This document shows, one piece after another, positions 15,941 through 25,167 of a stretch of DNA of 64,000 bases. The translations under genes and the position numbers were made by a program. Below the pieces are notes generated by a model. The model worked only from the letters and a program-made list of their open reading frames with translations, did not search any database and was not told the origin of the DNA. The stretch's first letter is position 1, and each line of letters opens with the position of its first letter. Origin of the DNA: CAWFNW01 sp963817405 (GTDB taxonomy: Bacteria; Actinomycetota; Coriobacteriia; Anaerosomatales; Anaerosomataceae); contig CAWFNW010000003.1 of assembly GCA_963817405.1 (NCBI GenBank), positions 496,001-560,000 on the forward strand, given 5' to 3'.

Positions 15941-17305
15941 ATGAGCGAGGGGTCGTTTCCGAAGGACATCACACCGTCTCAGTTCGAGCGGCTGCGCGAC
16001 CTCATCCACACAGCCTCGGGCATCAACGTGGACGATGACCGTCTCGATGCGCTCCGCATCTCGCTGCTCGCACGCGGAACAAGGTTGGGCTGCCCGGACT
16101 TGGAAGACTACCTGCGCGTGCTTGCCACGGACAGGCGCGAGCTGGACGAGCTCCTCGAGCTCGTGACCATCAACGAAACGAGCTTCTTCCGTTTTCCGCA
16201 GCAGTTCGACGCGCTCCGCTCTGTCGTGCTGCCCGAGCTGCTGACTCGCGCCGAGCGTGAGGGTAGGCGGCTCCGGATCTGGTCCGCCGGGTGCTCGACC
16301 GGCGAGGAGGCCTACTCGATCGCGATGGCCCTCGCGGACGCCGGCGTGAGCGCAGCGGGGCGTGCGGTGGTGCTCGGCACGGACGTGTCGACGCGTGCAC
16401 TCGAGGCGGCGCGGGCGGGCATCTACGGCAGGCGGGCAGTGGTGAACGTGCCCGCAGAGGTGCTGGCGCACCACTTCGAGGAAGTCGACGGCGGTTACCA
16501 AGTGAGACCCTGCGTAACAATGCTCGTCGAGTTCCGGCAGCACAACCTCGTGAGCGATCTCGGGCCAGAAGGTGCGCCGGAGCCGTGGGACGCGATCTTC
16601 TGTCGCAACGTCACCATCTACTTCCGGCTGGAGTCAACCGAGCGCGTCATCGCCCGCTTCTTCGACGCCCTGGTGCCCGGCGGCTATCTCTTCATCGGGC
16701 ACTCGGAAACGCTCGCGCCGTTCGATACCGGGTTCGAGGTGGCCGAGGTGGGCGGCGTGTACCTGTATCGCAAGCCGCTGGACAGCGCGGCCGACACGGC
16801 ACCGACCGGGCCGCGCACGCGCTCCCCGGCCAGCGCCGCGCCCCGCCGCCCTGTCGCCGACGCGCGCCCGGCCACGGTGCCCGCTTTGCTCGACGAGGCC
16901 CACCGCTACGCCGATGCGGGTGACCTCAGGGCTGCAGCCGCGGCCTGCGAGCGCGCGCTCGAGGCCGATCCGCTGCTGGTCGGCGCCCGGTACCTGCTCG
17001 CGGTCGTCCGGCAGCGTCAAGGGAGCACCGAGCGGGCGCTCGATGAGTTCCGGCGCACCGTTTACACGGACCCCGACTTCGCGCTCGCTCACCTGAGCAT
17101 GGCGAACATCCACAAGGCCGAGCACCGCTGGGATGCGGCGGCGCGCGGCTACGAGAACACACTCGGCGCGCTTGCCCGCAGTCCCGAGGGGCCGTGGACC
17201 GCCTTCCTGGGCGGCTTCCGCGTGGAGCTTCTCGTGGCGTCATGCGAGCGCAGCCTCGCCGAGTGCCGCGAGGCATCCCGTCAGGAGCACGCGGTCGACC
17301 GCTAA
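15941..17305 (+). CDS. cheR: CheR-type chemoreceptor methyltransferase with C-terminal TPR
   Basis: A 454-residue protein. The N-terminal CheR domain (FERLRDLIHTASGINV), the SAM-binding domain (LRIWSAGCSTGEEAYSIAMAL, with the later WDAIFCRNVTIYF) and a C-terminal extension are clear. The extension has a Pro/Ala-rich linker (about 290-315) and tetratricopeptide-like repeats (DLRAAAAACERALEADPLLVGARYLLAVV and FALAHLSMANIHKAEHRWDAAARGYENTL). It methylates Glu residues on the MCP; TPR-bearing CheR proteins are typical of alternative-function chemosensory clusters. ATG at 15941 starts 17 bases after the previous stop. Confidence 0.93.
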   Translation: MSEGSFPKDITPSQFERLRDLIHTASGINVDDDRLDALRISLLARGTRLGCPDLEDYLRVLATDRRELDELLELVTINETSFFRFPQQFDALRSVVLPELLTRAEREGRRLRIWSAGCSTGEEAYSIAMALADAGVSAAGRAVVLGTDVSTRALEAARAGIYGRRAVVNVPAEVLAHHFEEVDGGYQVRPCVTMLVEFRQHNLVSDLGPEGAPEPWDAIFCRNVTIYFRLESTERVIARFFDALVPGGYLFIGHSETLAPFDTGFEVAEVGGVYLYRKPLDSAADTAPTGPRTRSPASAAPRRPVADARPATVPALLDEAHRYADAGDLRAAAAACERALEADPLLVGARYLLAVVRQRQGSTERALDEFRRTVYTDPDFALAHLSMANIHKAEHRWDAAARGYENTLGALARSPEGPWTAFLGGFRVELLVASCERSLAECREASRQEHAVDR

Positions 17306-17366
17306 AGTGCGGCTCCCACAAGGGCGATACATCTTCTGAGACGTTCCGCCCGGAGGGAGCACGGAA

Positions 17367-17747
17367 ATGCCTGCACGCATTCTTGCGGTCGACGACAGCC
17401 CAACCGTCCTCGAGATGATCACGCAGATCCTCGAGTCCGGAGGATACAGCGTGCTCACCGCCGTCGATGGAGCCGAGGCGCTGGACACCGCGCGCGCCGA
17501 GCGTCCCGACCTCATTCTGCTGGACGTCATGCTGCCGAAGCTCGACGGCTACCGCGTCTGCCGACTCCTGAAGTTCGACCAGAACTACCGCGACATCCCG
17601 ATCATCATGCTCACGGCCAAAGCCGAGGACCAGGCCATGGCAACTGGCATCCGCACCGGCGCCGACCAGTACCTCACCAAGCCGGTCGACCCCGACACAC
17701 TCCTCTCGGCGATCGCTGCCGAGCTTGCCGAAGCGCCGGCGCGGTGA
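17367..17747 (+). CDS. CheY-like single-domain response regulator
   Basis: A 126-residue receiver domain alone. The acidic pocket is VDD at residues 8-10, the phospho-acceptor is Asp53 (LILLDVMLPKLDG), and the conserved Thr and Lys are in MLTAKAED and YLTKPVDPD. It is the probable output of the CheA in this operon. The ATG at 17367 has GGAGGGAG about 7 bases upstream. Its stop overlaps the GTG of the next gene (GTGA), so it is coupled to the pseudo-ATPase, which suggests the two products act together. Confidence 0.93.
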   Translation: MPARILAVDDSPTVLEMITQILESGGYSVLTAVDGAEALDTARAERPDLILLDVMLPKLDGYRVCRLLKFDQNYRDIPIIMLTAKAEDQAMATGIRTGADQYLTKPVDPDTLLSAIAAELAEAPAR

Positions 17748-19528
17748 CCCCCGTGGTCGAAGCCGTCGACATCACGCGCAGACTCTGCGACGCCGTCGTC
17801 GAGACAGGGCTCGTGACCCCGGGCAGGCTCGCTGAGGCGCAAGTCACCGCTTCATCGAGCGGCCGGCATCTGGGGGCAGTGCTCTCGCAGGCGGGGCTCC
17901 TGACGGCCCAGCAGGCGGCGCTCGTGCTGGAGCGCGACCTCGGCATTCCCCGCGTCGACCTCTCGAGCTACGCGCCGGAGCCCGCCGCACTCTCGCTGGT
18001 GCCGGCGGAGTACGCGATGGCCAACAATGTGCTGCCGCTCTTCGAGATCGATGGGGTGCTGACCGTTGCGCTCGGCGATCCGTTCGACGTCTTCGCACTC
18101 GGCGCGCTCGCGTCCGAGGCGGGCATCGACCTCGAGCCGGTGCTCGCCGCGCGCGCCGACGTCCAGGCCGCCGTCACGCAGTACTACGGCAGCGGCTCGA
18201 GGCCGCTCACGGGCGAGACGGGCGGTACTGAACCCGACGTGCCCGCGAGCATCGATGACGCGGGCAACCTTGAAGCTGAGCCGGATGCAGACGCCGCGCC
18301 GCTCACGGCCGAGTTCGACGTCTCGGCTCCCATCGACCTCGACGTACTCGCCGTGGCGGACACCGCACGCGCCGCGCAGCTGGCCGGTAACATCCTGGAG
18401 CACGCGGTCGCCGCAGGCGCCGACGCGGTGCATCTCGTGCCGTACAAGGACGACTTCTTCCTCGCGTACCGCGTTGCCGGGGTGCTCGAGCGAGTCGCGA
18501 GCGCGCCGCTCGCGCTCGAGGGGCCGCTCCTGAATGCGTTCCGTTCGCTCGGGCACCTGGCTGTGGCGACGGTTCCGGCCGCCCAGCTGGGGCGTACGCG
18601 CCTTCGCATCGCTGAGCGCGAGATCGTGCTCACGACCTCGGTGCTCCCGACCGTGTCGGGTCAGCGGATGGTGCTCTTCCTCGGGCGCGCCGCAAGCGCG
18701 GTCCCAACATTCGCATCGCTCGGGATGTCGGCGGCCGAGTCCAAGGCGGCCGAAGTGCTGCTCGACCGCGGCCAGGGGCTGCTGGTACTGTTCGCACCGG
18801 CCGGGCACCGCGCCAGCGACACCTACTACGCCGCGCTCTCGCATGCCGCAGACGCCGGTCGCACCGTCATCTCCATCGAGCGCGCGATCGCGCACGAGAT
18901 TCCGGCGGTTGCACAGGTCCTCGCGGACCCGGCGTCGCCGACCGGCGCGGCGGGTATCTTGTCGGCCGGGATCGCGCAGGACACCGACATCCTCGCGCTC
19001 GAGGGGCTGAGCACCCCCGAGGAGATGCACCTCGTCGTGGAAGCGGCAGTCTCCGGCTGTCTGGTGGTCGTGACCGTTGAGGCCGCCGACATCGCGCACG
19101 GCATCCGGCACCTGTTCGAACTCGGCGCCGAGCCGCACGGGCTCGCCTCGGCGCTCGCGATCGCGACGGCGCAACGCACGGTGCGCACAAACTGCGAGCG
19201 GTGCACGGTGGAGGCAGACCGCGCCCGCCGCGATCGCCCGGCATGGCTCCCCAGCGACATCACGGCGAAGTCCGGCACCGGATGCGCGTCGTGCGAATCG
19301 AGCGGGTACGGCGAGCCGGTCACGCTCTTTGAGACGCTTGCGTTCACGCAGGCGCTCGGCGCGCTCGTGGCCACCCGACCGAGCGCCTCGGCGATTGCGA
19401 CAGCAGCGGCCGGCGCCGGCATGCGTTCGCTCCTGGACGCCGGGATCGACGCCGTGCGCGCCGGCTCGGTGAGCGTCGCCGAGCTTACACGTGCCCTGCA
19501 TCTCACGACCTCCGGCGATCGGTCATGA
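17744..19528 (+). CDS. GspE/PilB-like protein with degenerate ATPase site
   Basis: A 594-residue protein. The N-terminus (residues about 15-145) matches the MshEN/T2SSE-N fold (GRHLGAVLSQAGLLTAQQAALVLERDLGIPRVDL). After an acidic linker (about 160-190) comes a GspE-type domain. Where PilB has GPTGSGKS the sequence reads APAGHRAS at 351-358, so the Walker A Lys is replaced by Ala357. The Asp-box and His-box are also altered (DTDILALEGLSTPEE; GCLVVVTVEAADIAHG). The zinc-binding Cys pairs (NCERC and GCASCESSGY) remain. It is therefore unlikely to hydrolyse ATP and may be a scaffold or c-di-GMP-sensing adaptor (MshEN domains bind c-di-GMP in other proteins). Overlaps neighbours at both ends. Confidence 0.85.
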   Translation: MTPVVEAVDITRRLCDAVVETGLVTPGRLAEAQVTASSSGRHLGAVLSQAGLLTAQQAALVLERDLGIPRVDLSSYAPEPAALSLVPAEYAMANNVLPLFEIDGVLTVALGDPFDVFALGALASEAGIDLEPVLAARADVQAAVTQYYGSGSRPLTGETGGTEPDVPASIDDAGNLEAEPDADAAPLTAEFDVSAPIDLDVLAVADTARAAQLAGNILEHAVAAGADAVHLVPYKDDFFLAYRVAGVLERVASAPLALEGPLLNAFRSLGHLAVATVPAAQLGRTRLRIAEREIVLTTSVLPTVSGQRMVLFLGRAASAVPTFASLGMSAAESKAAEVLLDRGQGLLVLFAPAGHRASDTYYAALSHAADAGRTVISIERAIAHEIPAVAQVLADPASPTGAAGILSAGIAQDTDILALEGLSTPEEMHLVVEAAVSGCLVVVTVEAADIAHGIRHLFELGAEPHGLASALAIATAQRTVRTNCERCTVEADRARRDRPAWLPSDITAKSGTGCASCESSGYGEPVTLFETLAFTQALGALVATRPSASAIATAAAGAGMRSLLDAGIDAVRAGSVSVAELTRALHLTTSGDRS

Positions 19529-19992
19529 CGATGCGAGCCCTCGTCTTCAACGCGGCGGGACTCCGCTACGCGCTGCCGATCGAAGCGGTGCGCGAGGTGC
19601 AACGAATCGTGGCGTTCTGTCCAGTGCCCGGCGCCAACGGCGGCCTGATCGGCATGTTCGAACTCCGCGGAGAGGTCGTTGCGGCGATCGACTTCGGCGA
19701 GATGGTCGGTCTCGGCTCCACCGAGCGCACTCTCGACACACCGATGATCGTCATGCAGTCCGGCGCTCACCGAGCCGCGCTCGTGGTCGATGAGGTCGAA
19801 GACGTGGTCGAGATGGACGATCGCACCATGCGCGCCGTGCCGGGACTGCACCCGCTTGCCGAGCGGGCCCTCGGGATGTTCAACGACGAGGGCGGGTTGC
19901 TGACCGTGCTCGATCCGGGCAGGCTCATGCCCGGTGTCCCGCTGTCGAGCGACACGGCCTCGCCGCCGGAGCCGCTGGTGATGGTGTCGTGA
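19525..19992 (+). CDS. CheW-like adaptor 1
   Basis: A 155-residue CheW-domain protein (VFNAAGLRYALPIEAVREVQRIVAF, GLIGMFELRGEVVAAIDFGEMVG, AALVVDEVEDVVEMDD). CheW links chemoreceptors to CheA. Its ATG overlaps the stop of the pseudo-ATPase gene. A short C-terminal tail after the domain (PGVPLSSDTASPPEPLVMVS) is disordered-looking. Confidence 0.88.
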   Translation: MTMRALVFNAAGLRYALPIEAVREVQRIVAFCPVPGANGGLIGMFELRGEVVAAIDFGEMVGLGSTERTLDTPMIVMQSGAHRAALVVDEVEDVVEMDDRTMRAVPGLHPLAERALGMFNDEGGLLTVLDPGRLMPGVPLSSDTASPPEPLVMVS

Positions 19993-20543
19993 TGCCCTCG
20001 CCACCGACGAAGGAGGGTCCGGCCTCCGCCGAGGTGCAGCGCATCCTCGACGAACGGGCGGCCGCGCTCGCGAAGGTTGATGAAGAGCCGACGTGTCCCG
20101 ATACCGTCGGCCTCGTCCTCTTCCGGCTCGGTTCCGAGTGGTACGGCGCGCGCCTTGAGGAGGTGCGCGAGATTCGCACCGGGCTGGTGGCAACGCGGCT
20201 CCCTCGGGTTCCGGAGCACCTCCTCGGCGTTACGAGCATCCGCGGCGAGATCCTGTCCGTGACCGACCCTGCACGGCTGTTGGGCGTACAGCGCGTCGCC
20301 GAGAGGCACGCCGGGCGGTTCGAGAGCGGGATCATCGTCGAGACCGGCGGCCGGGCGAGCGTGTTCGCGGTCGACGAGGTTGGCGACATCGTCGACGTAC
20401 CGGCCGACGCGCTGGAGATGCCGCTCGCAAGCGGCGACGTGCTCGGTCGGGCGTTCGTCACCGCCTCGGCCCTCGTCGGCGACCGCGTTGTCGCCGTGGT
20501 CGACGTCCAGGCCATGCTCACGCCGCTCGGCGCGACTCCGTGA
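19989..20543 (+). CDS. CheW-like adaptor 2
   Basis: A 184-residue CheW-domain protein with an N-terminal extension of about 35 residues before the domain (GLVLFRLGSEWYGARLEEVREIRTG, HLLGVTSIRGEILSVTDPARLLG, ASVFAVDEVGDIVDVP). The two CheW proteins are clearly different in sequence, so they may link different partners. The start is GTG 19989 or the adjacent ATG 19992, overlapping the CheW1 stop. Confidence 0.9.
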   Translation: MMPSPPTKEGPASAEVQRILDERAAALAKVDEEPTCPDTVGLVLFRLGSEWYGARLEEVREIRTGLVATRLPRVPEHLLGVTSIRGEILSVTDPARLLGVQRVAERHAGRFESGIIVETGGRASVFAVDEVGDIVDVPADALEMPLASGDVLGRAFVTASALVGDRVVAVVDVQAMLTPLGATP

Positions 20544-20565
20544 AACGCAAGGAAGGACAGCCGTC

Positions 20566-21792
20566 ATGCTCAAGCAGGTCCTGACAAAGATCCGTGGCTC
20601 CTTCGTGATGAAGTACACGCTCGTCGTGCTCGGCCTCGTACTGGTGCTGAATGTTGCCCAGATTGCCGCGAGCTGGGTCATGTTCGCCAAGCACCTGCCC
20701 GAGGGGACGGCGATTGCGAGCGACGTGGCGGTCGTGCTCGCCATCAACCTGGGGCTCCTCGTGGTGCTCCTGCTGGTCTTCAGCCAGGTGGGGAAGCGCT
20801 TCCTGCGCCCGCTCGGCGAAGTCGTCGCGAGCGTGCGTGCTGCGTGTGAAGGCGAGCTCGGACACAAGGCGCACGTGAGCTCGCCGGACGAGTTCGGCGT
20901 GCTCGCGCACTCGTACAACCAGCTCGTGGATATCCTCTCGTACCTCGTGGGACAGACCCAGGACTCGGCGGCGCGGCTCTCGCAGGCGTCCGCCGACATC
21001 CTTTCGGCCACGGAGCAGCAGGCATCCGGCTCCTCCGAACAGGCCGCGTCGATCAGCGAGACCACCGCGACGATGGAGGAGCTCGCGGCCACGTACCGGC
21101 AGATCGCCGAAAACGCGAGCCAGGTCGTTGAGATGGCGGATGCGTCGCTTGGGAGTGCCGAGTCCGGGCAGCAGGCGGTCGAAGCCACGCTGCAGGCCAT
21201 GGAGCAGATCAAGGTGCGCGCGCAGACCTCGGCGAACAAGATCCTGGAGCTTGGGGAGCGGAGCCAGCAGATCGGTCAGGTGCTCTCGATCATCAACGGC
21301 ATCGCCGACCAGACACGCATCCTCGCGCTCAACGCGGCCATCGAGGCAGCACGCGCGGGCGACGCGGGCCGTGGCTTCTCGGTTGTCGCCGCCGAGATTC
21401 GGAAGCTTGCTGAGTCTGTCGTGGAGTCCACGCGCGAGATCGGGGCGATCATGACCGAGATCCAGCGCGCGGCCGGCGAGCTCGTCCTGTCGGCCGAACA
21501 CGAACTCAGCCAGGTGGACGGCGGCGTGGACCGAGCGCACGTGACGGGCGAGAGCTTCGAGCACATCCTCGATACCATCGAGCACACCGCGGTTGCCGCG
21601 AAACAGATCTCGGCGGCGACGCAACAGCAACGGAGCGCGACCGACCAGGTGGTCCGCGCCATGCGCGAGGTCGCGGCGGTGGCGCATCAGACCGCCGCCG
21701 GCAGCCGCCAGGTCTCGACCTCCGCGCAGCAGATGGCCGCCATGGCCCGCGAGTCCCGGCAGGTCGTCTCAGCGTTCCGCATCGTCGAGTGA
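20566..21792 (+). CDS. Methyl-accepting chemotaxis protein with minimal extracellular loop
   Basis: A 408-residue receptor. Two membrane segments (about residues 12-38 and 54-76) are separated by only some 15 residues (AKHLPEGTAIASD), so there is no external ligand-binding domain. A HAMP domain follows (RPLGEVVASVRAACEGELGHKAHVSSPDEFGVLAHSYN), then the signalling domain with the invariant hairpin tip IADQTRILALNAAIEAARAGDAGRGFSVVAAEIRKLAES. It probably senses membrane state or a protein partner. The ATG at 20566 has AAGGAAGGA about 8 bases upstream. Confidence 0.93.
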   Translation: MLKQVLTKIRGSFVMKYTLVVLGLVLVLNVAQIAASWVMFAKHLPEGTAIASDVAVVLAINLGLLVVLLLVFSQVGKRFLRPLGEVVASVRAACEGELGHKAHVSSPDEFGVLAHSYNQLVDILSYLVGQTQDSAARLSQASADILSATEQQASGSSEQAASISETTATMEELAATYRQIAENASQVVEMADASLGSAESGQQAVEATLQAMEQIKVRAQTSANKILELGERSQQIGQVLSIINGIADQTRILALNAAIEAARAGDAGRGFSVVAAEIRKLAESVVESTREIGAIMTEIQRAAGELVLSAEHELSQVDGGVDRAHVTGESFEHILDTIEHTAVAAKQISAATQQQRSATDQVVRAMREVAAVAHQTAAGSRQVSTSAQQMAAMARESRQVVSAFRIVE

Positions 21793-21821
21793 CGCCGCAC
21801 GGCCGCGAGAGGACCGCCAAG

Positions 21822-24059
21822 ATGGCCGAGTTCGATCGATCAGCCTTCATCGGCAAGTTCAAGGAGGAGGCTCACGAGTACCTCCAGCGCCTGAACGAAG
21901 GCGTGATCGCGCTTGAGGGCGAGCCGGAGAACCGCCCGCTCATCGATCGAATGCTGCGCGACGCGCACACGCTCAAGGGCTCGTCTCGCATGGTGGGGCT
22001 GCTGGAGATCTCGGACATCGCCCATCGGCTCGAGGACCTCATGGTGGGGCTGCGCGACGGCCAGCGGCCCTATACGCCCGAGCTCACCGACGGCTTCTTC
22101 GACGCGCTCGACGCCATCCTGTATATGACGGAGCACGCGCGTGAGGACGCCTCCGCGATGCTCGACGTCGCCGCACTCTTGGGCCGGCTGGAGTCGCTCA
22201 ACGCCAGCACCGGCGATGACACCGCAGGCACTCTGGGCCTGCGAGCCTCCGCCGGAGATGCGACCGCGCCGAGCCCGACGCCGCCCGCGGGAGCGGAGGA
22301 CGGCGCGCTGCACACGCGCGAGTCGTCGACGGTGCGCGTGAAGACCGAGCACGTCGACCGGCTGCTCAACCTTGTGAGCGAAGTCGTGATCGGGGACATC
22401 AAAGCCGACGAGCGCGAGCGCGAGCTGCGCGCGGTGGCCGTGCTCTCCGGCGAGACGAGCCGGCTGTGGGCGCGGCTGCGCGCGAGCGTGGCCAGCCTCG
22501 ATCCCGGAGCGGCCGAGGCGCTGGCTCTGCACGTCGAGTCCCTCGATAGCGCGCTCGCCGAGCAGCGGAGCCGTCTGGGGCGGCTCACCGCAGCCTCGGC
22601 GGAGGACTCGTCGCGCTCATCGACCGTCGTGGAGGACCTCCAGGAGCAGGCGATGGCGCTCCGGATGCTGCCGGTTGCGACGGTGACCGCGGCGCTGCCG
22701 CGCGCTGTGCGCGACCTCGCTCGGCAGGCCGGGAAGGACGTCGAACTCGTCATCGAGGGCGGGGAGACCGAACTCGACCGCAAGGTGCTCGAGGAGATCA
22801 ACGACCCGCTCATCCACATCGTGCGAAACGCGATCGACCACGGGATCGAGACGCCCGAGCGGCGCCGCACCGCGGGCAAGCCGCAGCGCGGGCGCGTATG
22901 CATCGCCACCCGCCAGGAGGGCGACCGCATCATCATCGAGGTCTCCGATGACGGCGCCGGCATCGACCCCGCCCGCATTCGCGAGGTGGCCGAGCGCCGC
23001 GGCTACGTCACGGCCACCGAGGCCGCTTCCCTCTCGGATCGCCAGGCGATGTACCTCATCTTCGAGCCGGGCTTCACCACGAGCTCCATCATCACCGAGC
23101 TCTCAGGTCGCGGCGTGGGGATGGACGTCGTCCGCGAGTTCGTCGTGGAAAAGCTCCGCGGCGCCCTCGACGTGGAGTCGACGCAGGGCGAAGGCACCAC
23201 GTTCGGCCTCACCATCCCGCTCACCCTTGCACTCATTCGCGCACTGCTGGTGCGCGTAGACGGGCAGACGTTCGCGGTGCCGACGGTCTCGATCACCGAG
23301 ACGCTCCGCATCGACCCCGCCGAGGTCATGCGTACCGAAGGGCATGACGTCATCAGGCGGGAGCGCCGCTCCATCCCGCTCGTCTCTCTGTGCGATGCGC
23401 TCGGCTTCGAGGCTGCGGGCGCAACGCCGCGCCGTCTACCCGTCATCGTGGTGGGACTCTCCGGCCAGCGCATGGGCTTCGTGGTCGACGCGATGCTCGG
23501 GGAGCAGCGCATCGTGATCAAGACGCTCGCGGACCAACTGGGTCGCGCCGAGATGGTCGCCGGCGTGACCGTCCTCGGCGCCGGCGAGGTCGTCCCTATA
23601 CTGGACGTGTCGGCGCTCATGGCGCGCGGGCGCGAGATCTCGGGCTTCCGTTCCAGACGGCCGCAACCGGCCGTGCAGCAGCCACAGCGGAGGCACCGCG
23701 TCCTCATCTGCGAAGACTCGTTCACGACCCGTGAGCTGGAGCGCTCGATCTTCGAGGCGGCCGGCTACACCGTCGAGACCGCGCCGGACGGAGCGCAAGG
23801 TCTGGCCAAGCTCAAGGAGGGGCTCCGCGTCGACGCGGTTGTCACCGACGTTCAGATGCCGGCCATGACCGGTTTCCAACTGGCTCGCGCCATCAAGGCC
23901 GACCCCGCGCTCAAAGGCGTCCCCGTCGTGATCGTGACGTCGCTCGAGCGTGCCGAGGAGAAGGCCGAGGGCATCGACTCGGGCGCCGACGCCTACATCA
24001 CCAAGTCCGTCTTCAACCAAGACACGCTGCTCGACACGGTCGAGCGGCTCATCGGGTAA
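21822..24059 (+). CDS. cheA: CheA-type hybrid histidine kinase with C-terminal receiver
   Basis: A 745-residue CheA. Order: HPt domain with phospho-His49 (LRDAHTLKGSSRMVGL), a linker with no obvious P2 domain, a dimerisation region (VKTEHVDRLLNLVSEVVIGD), the ATPase domain (DPLIHIVRNAIDHGIETPERR, GAGIDPARI, ELSGRGVGMDVV), a CheW-like domain, and a fused REC domain (RVLICEDSFTTRELERS, VVTDVQMPAMTG). A fused receiver is typical of chemosensory arrays controlling pili, gliding or development (FrzE-like). The ATG at 21822 with GAGAGGA upstream is preferred; a GTG at 21789 overlapping the MCP stop is possible. Confidence 0.93.
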   Translation: MAEFDRSAFIGKFKEEAHEYLQRLNEGVIALEGEPENRPLIDRMLRDAHTLKGSSRMVGLLEISDIAHRLEDLMVGLRDGQRPYTPELTDGFFDALDAILYMTEHAREDASAMLDVAALLGRLESLNASTGDDTAGTLGLRASAGDATAPSPTPPAGAEDGALHTRESSTVRVKTEHVDRLLNLVSEVVIGDIKADERERELRAVAVLSGETSRLWARLRASVASLDPGAAEALALHVESLDSALAEQRSRLGRLTAASAEDSSRSSTVVEDLQEQAMALRMLPVATVTAALPRAVRDLARQAGKDVELVIEGGETELDRKVLEEINDPLIHIVRNAIDHGIETPERRRTAGKPQRGRVCIATRQEGDRIIIEVSDDGAGIDPARIREVAERRGYVTATEAASLSDRQAMYLIFEPGFTTSSIITELSGRGVGMDVVREFVVEKLRGALDVESTQGEGTTFGLTIPLTLALIRALLVRVDGQTFAVPTVSITETLRIDPAEVMRTEGHDVIRRERRSIPLVSLCDALGFEAAGATPRRLPVIVVGLSGQRMGFVVDAMLGEQRIVIKTLADQLGRAEMVAGVTVLGAGEVVPILDVSALMARGREISGFRSRRPQPAVQQPQRRHRVLICEDSFTTRELERSIFEAAGYTVETAPDGAQGLAKLKEGLRVDAVVTDVQMPAMTGFQLARAIKADPALKGVPVVIVTSLERAEEKAEGIDSGADAYITKSVFNQDTLLDTVERLIG

Positions 24060-24065
24060 GCGCGC

Positions 24066-25127
24066 ATGCCATCGCAGGAAACAGGCACGCCGGGCCGGGA
24101 CCACATCCGGGTGCTCGTCGTCGACGACTCTCTCGTTGCACGCGAGATGCTGAAGCACATTCTCGGCTCGGACGCCGGCATCGAGGTGGTCGGGACGGCA
24201 ACCGACGGTGCCGAGGCGGTCGAGATGACAGCCGCGCTTCGCCCGGATCTCGTCACCATGGACATCCATATGCCGCGCATGGACGGGATCGAAGCGACCG
24301 AGCGGATCATGGCCTACACACCCACGCCGGTCCTGGTGGTCTCATCGTCCGTGTACGGCGAGGGTGTGGGGCGCGCGTTCGACGCGCTCGCGTGCGGCGC
24401 CCTCGATGTCGTGCTCAAGCCCGCACCGCGTGACTGGGCGGGCCTCGACGGTATCGCGCGCGACCTGGTGCGCCGCGTGCAGATGCTCTCGCGGGTGCGG
24501 GTGATCACGCACGTGCGCGGCCGGCAGGCCGGACGGCGCGCGGTCGCGGCACACGCCGAGCCTCATCCGGGATCTGTGGTCGCAATCGGCGCCTCGACGG
24601 GGGGACCGTCCGCGCTTCGCGTGGTTCTGGGCGGGCTTCCCGCGGGCCTACCCGCGCCGATCCTCGTCACACAGCACATCGCGGACGGCTTCATACCCGG
24701 CCTCGTCGACTGGCTGGACACCGCCTGCGCGATTCGCGTGCGCGTCGCCGAGGACGACTGCGCACTCGAGCCCGGCACCGCGTACGTGGCTCCAACCGGG
24801 CGGGACCTCGAGCTTGATGGAGGAGTGGCTCGGCTTGCCGAACCCGCGGTGGGCCAGGTCCACGCGCCGAGCGCCGACGTGCTGTTCAAGAGCGTCGCGC
24901 GGAGCTGCGGGCGCGACGCCGTGGGCGTGCTCCTCACGGGAATGGGTGCGGACGGGGCACGCGGCCTGTGCGCGCTTCACGATGCCGGCGCCGCGACCAT
25001 CGCGCAGGATGAAGCGACCTCCGTGGTGTTCGGGATGCCGCGCGCTGCGATCGAGCTCGGCGCCGCCGGACGCATCCTGCCGCTCGGCGATATCGCAGGC
25101 GCGATCGCCGCGCTCGTCACGCCCTGA
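24066..25127 (+). CDS. cheB: Protein-glutamate methylesterase CheB
   Basis: A 353-residue CheB. The N-terminal receiver has Asp66 (LVTMDIHMPRMDG). The C-terminal methylesterase domain has the catalytic Ser, His and Asp regions GASTGGPSAL, VTQHIADGF and LLTGMGADGARG. It removes methyl groups placed by CheR to reset receptor sensitivity. Starts 6 bases after CheA and is the last gene of the chemosensory operon. Confidence 0.95.
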   Translation: MPSQETGTPGRDHIRVLVVDDSLVAREMLKHILGSDAGIEVVGTATDGAEAVEMTAALRPDLVTMDIHMPRMDGIEATERIMAYTPTPVLVVSSSVYGEGVGRAFDALACGALDVVLKPAPRDWAGLDGIARDLVRRVQMLSRVRVITHVRGRQAGRRAVAAHAEPHPGSVVAIGASTGGPSALRVVLGGLPAGLPAPILVTQHIADGFIPGLVDWLDTACAIRVRVAEDDCALEPGTAYVAPTGRDLELDGGVARLAEPAVGQVHAPSADVLFKSVARSCGRDAVGVLLTGMGADGARGLCALHDAGAATIAQDEATSVVFGMPRAAIELGAAGRILPLGDIAGAIAALVTP

Positions 25128-25133
25128 AGCTCG

Positions 25134-25161
25134 CTGGACGCGCGGGGAGTTGGACTATACT
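25134..25161 (+). promoter_or_regulatory. Candidate promoter for murI giving a leaderless transcript
   Basis: CTGGAC (25134-25139) and TATACT (25156-25161) are 16 bases apart. The -10 ends 6 bases before the murI ATG at 25168, so the transcript would start at or near the ATG. No Shine-Dalgarno sequence is positioned for this start. Confidence 0.55.
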
Positions 25162-25167
25162 TGCCGC

